64,000 bases of DNA, from positions 67,756,987 to 67,820,986 of the forward strand of contig CM048557.1 in assembly GCA_026413225.1 (NCBI GenBank). Reading direction: 5' to 3'. Position 1 is the stretch's first letter. Each line of letters starts with the position of its first letter. This DNA comes from Otis tarda. Lineage: Eukaryota > Chordata > Aves > Otidiformes > Otididae. The notes under the pieces are model-generated. The model made no database searches. It had not been told where the DNA came from and was given only the letters and a program-made list of their open reading frames with translations. The position numbers were made by a program, and so were the translations under genes. Shown here piece after piece: positions 62,301 to 64,000 of the stretch.

Positions 62301-64000
62301 GATGGTAGGGGCTTAGGTTGAGTTGGTGGGAGAGCGAGTGAGTGCGTGGCACTTCTGCTGCTGGATGCAGACAGATGGTCAAAAGGCAAGAGGAGAGATA
62401 AGTGCCTTAGCCCTTGCGTAAAAAGGGAGGGCTCAGATTTTCTGCAAGCAGCCCACAGGAGCAGGACAAAGATGGCTGTAGGGCTCATTATTACAAGTGA
62501 TGGGAAGAGAGGGGAGAATGAAAGAAGTCCGTTTATGGCAGCTTCCTCTGAAATGCAGAGTGGGTGTCGACTCGTGTTGATGCCTGTTGGTGAAGAATGG
62601 ATGTGATTTAATTTTATTAGACACTTAGGAACTGGTTGTAGAAAGGAGAATTGATGGAGAGGGCATGAATTCTGGCCAATTTGTAAATGAAAAGTGCAAA
62701 GGCAGAGAGTTTCTTCTCCTTTCAGCATCACCAAGATGGAGCGTAGGATTGGTGTCTCAAGACCAGAGGGTGGACTGCAGAGGGGATACTGGGGGATCAC
62801 ACGGACATGTCCACAGAGCAGAAATCCACCAAGAGGAACTACAAGTAGTCACATCTGGCTCAGAAGGCCCCTGATCTGCAAATATTTGGGAGCTGAGTAC
62901 GTTCTTAGGGGAGGTTGAATGAATCTTTTACTCTTCCTCAGGCCCGTTGAGGTTTTGGTCACTTCCAAAGACAGGAAATTGGACCAGTGAGACCTATGGT
63001 CTGACCCACTGGACTGCTCTTACACTCCTGCTCCCTGTCATTTTCTCTGCCTTGGTCACCTCAGCCTCCATTTTGAAGGAATGCAACTGAAGTGAAGAGA
63101 AGAAACCACTGGTCGCCTGGGAAAAGTTCTGAGTATTTATTTCAGACCACAAACACTGTAGTTGGCTCTAAGCTTTGGGAGGACGTAGATGAGAAGGATT
63201 TGTGGGAAAGTATTGAATTTCCAGTGGCCAGAACAATAAAGAATAACAAGCGAGAGGCACCTCTCCAAGTAGATGTAGGGTTTCACCAGAGTAGGACAGC
63301 GAGCAAAGCGTCTACCAGCAGTCAAACGCCACATGTCTCTGCGCTAATTGCAGGAGTTTACCACCAAACATAGGAAAGCTATAGTGTTTAACTTGGCAAG
63401 AGGTGAGGTGATTTAACTGGTATAGCAGAGATGCGGTTGGGCAGTATAAATCAACGGGCCACAAATTACACAGGAAATTTGGGTCTAGCTTTCAGGGTTG
63501 AGGAAGGCGGGAAGATGAAGGAATTAAAACCTGATACCATTAAAATATTGCTTCAGGGTGGAGATGACCTTGCTGTAATGCTTCTTGGGTTTCAAGATTC
63601 CATATAAAAAAAGGCAGGAATACATGGCAAGTCACCTTTTTTCCAGCTGTCTGGTGACACAAAGAGCAAATTCGGAGCAGGCAGGATGCATATTGACTTG
63701 CATATTGAAAGACATGGGAGTAATCCCAGTTCTTTGGATGAAAATTGTAATGAGTTAGGATGATTTGGATATGATGAAGCCATGTAGCCCATCACCTGCG
63801 TTTTAGCTGGACTAAATTTCTAGTAGAAATATTAACTGGATGAGGGCTCTTACGAGCTGTAGCTGGAGGGATATTCATCAATGCATTCACCTGGCAAAGT
63901 CACTGGTTCAACTCATGTGCCACGTCAAGGCACATTTAGAGTCTTCTGCATTCACTTGGTTACTACTTTGGTCTGTCAGAAATAAGAGCTTTGCCTATTT
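62301..64000. other. No gene recognised
   Basis: Plain sequence to the window end. I see no exon, RNA gene or repeat that I can name. Confidence 0.5.

Noticed and set aside
62135-62800. 221-codon open frame on the minus strand
   Set aside because: It overlaps an ancient L2/MIR-type repeat remnant and has no known domain.

Overview
This window reads as ordinary nuclear DNA from a bird. The main evidence is a set of 5'-truncated CR1 LINE copies that end in the short ATTCTATG-type 3' repeat typical of avian CR1. They occur in both orientations, together with a few much older MIR/L2-like remnants. There is no bacterial gene organisation. I recognise no protein-coding gene, no exon with convincing splice structure, no rRNA or tRNA gene, no CRISPR array and no intact mobile element. 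The longest open frames (200-277 codons) match no family I know, and several overlap open frames on other strands, so I treat them as chance.

Layout. At 1-4.0 kb there is a small tandem duplication, a CR1 3' end (217-628) and a second CR1 that keeps a piece of reverse transcriptase (3601-4016). At 4.8-5.2 kb there is a CpG-rich patch, and at 7.06-7.27 kb a long imperfect inverted repeat. From 7.3 to 16.7 kb the sequence is plain, with a very AT-rich stretch at 12.2-13.4 kb, followed by a CR1 at 16.69-16.93 kb. At 18.3-19.3 kb there is a cluster of TTTTGAC-type direct and inverted repeats, including a 103-bp palindrome. At 19.9-23.4 kb there are two MIR-like remnants and a CpG-rich patch. From 23.4 to 34.4 kb nothing is recognised; several AT-rich, low-repeat stretches here look like non-coding regulatory DNA. 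At 34.4-34.8 kb lies an old, diverged minus-strand CR1. At 37.2-38.4 kb three unrelated tandem arrays (about 65, 21 and 15 bp units) sit within 1.2 kb. At 42.2-42.6 kb lies a young minus-strand CR1. At 43.5-43.7 kb a G-run motif adjoins the strongest CpG cluster. At 44.3 kb there is a hairpin flanked by an exact direct repeat. At 47-55 kb there are homopolymers, a weak MIR-like remnant and the longest open frame (51.66-52.49 kb). At 55.8-56.0 kb there is a small CpG cluster, at 58.3 and 59.8 kb two more CR1 copies, and at 62.2 kb an ancient amniote repeat.

The overall picture is an intergenic or long-intronic interval. No genes act together here. The parts most likely to have a function are the CpG-rich patches (possible distant or alternative promoters) and some AT-rich, repeat-poor stretches that could be conserved enhancers. 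Without an alignment I cannot show conservation. I did not find an unmistakable new biological system; the structured repeats at 7.1, 18.3-19.2, 37.2-38.4 and 44.3 kb are the most unusual things visible.
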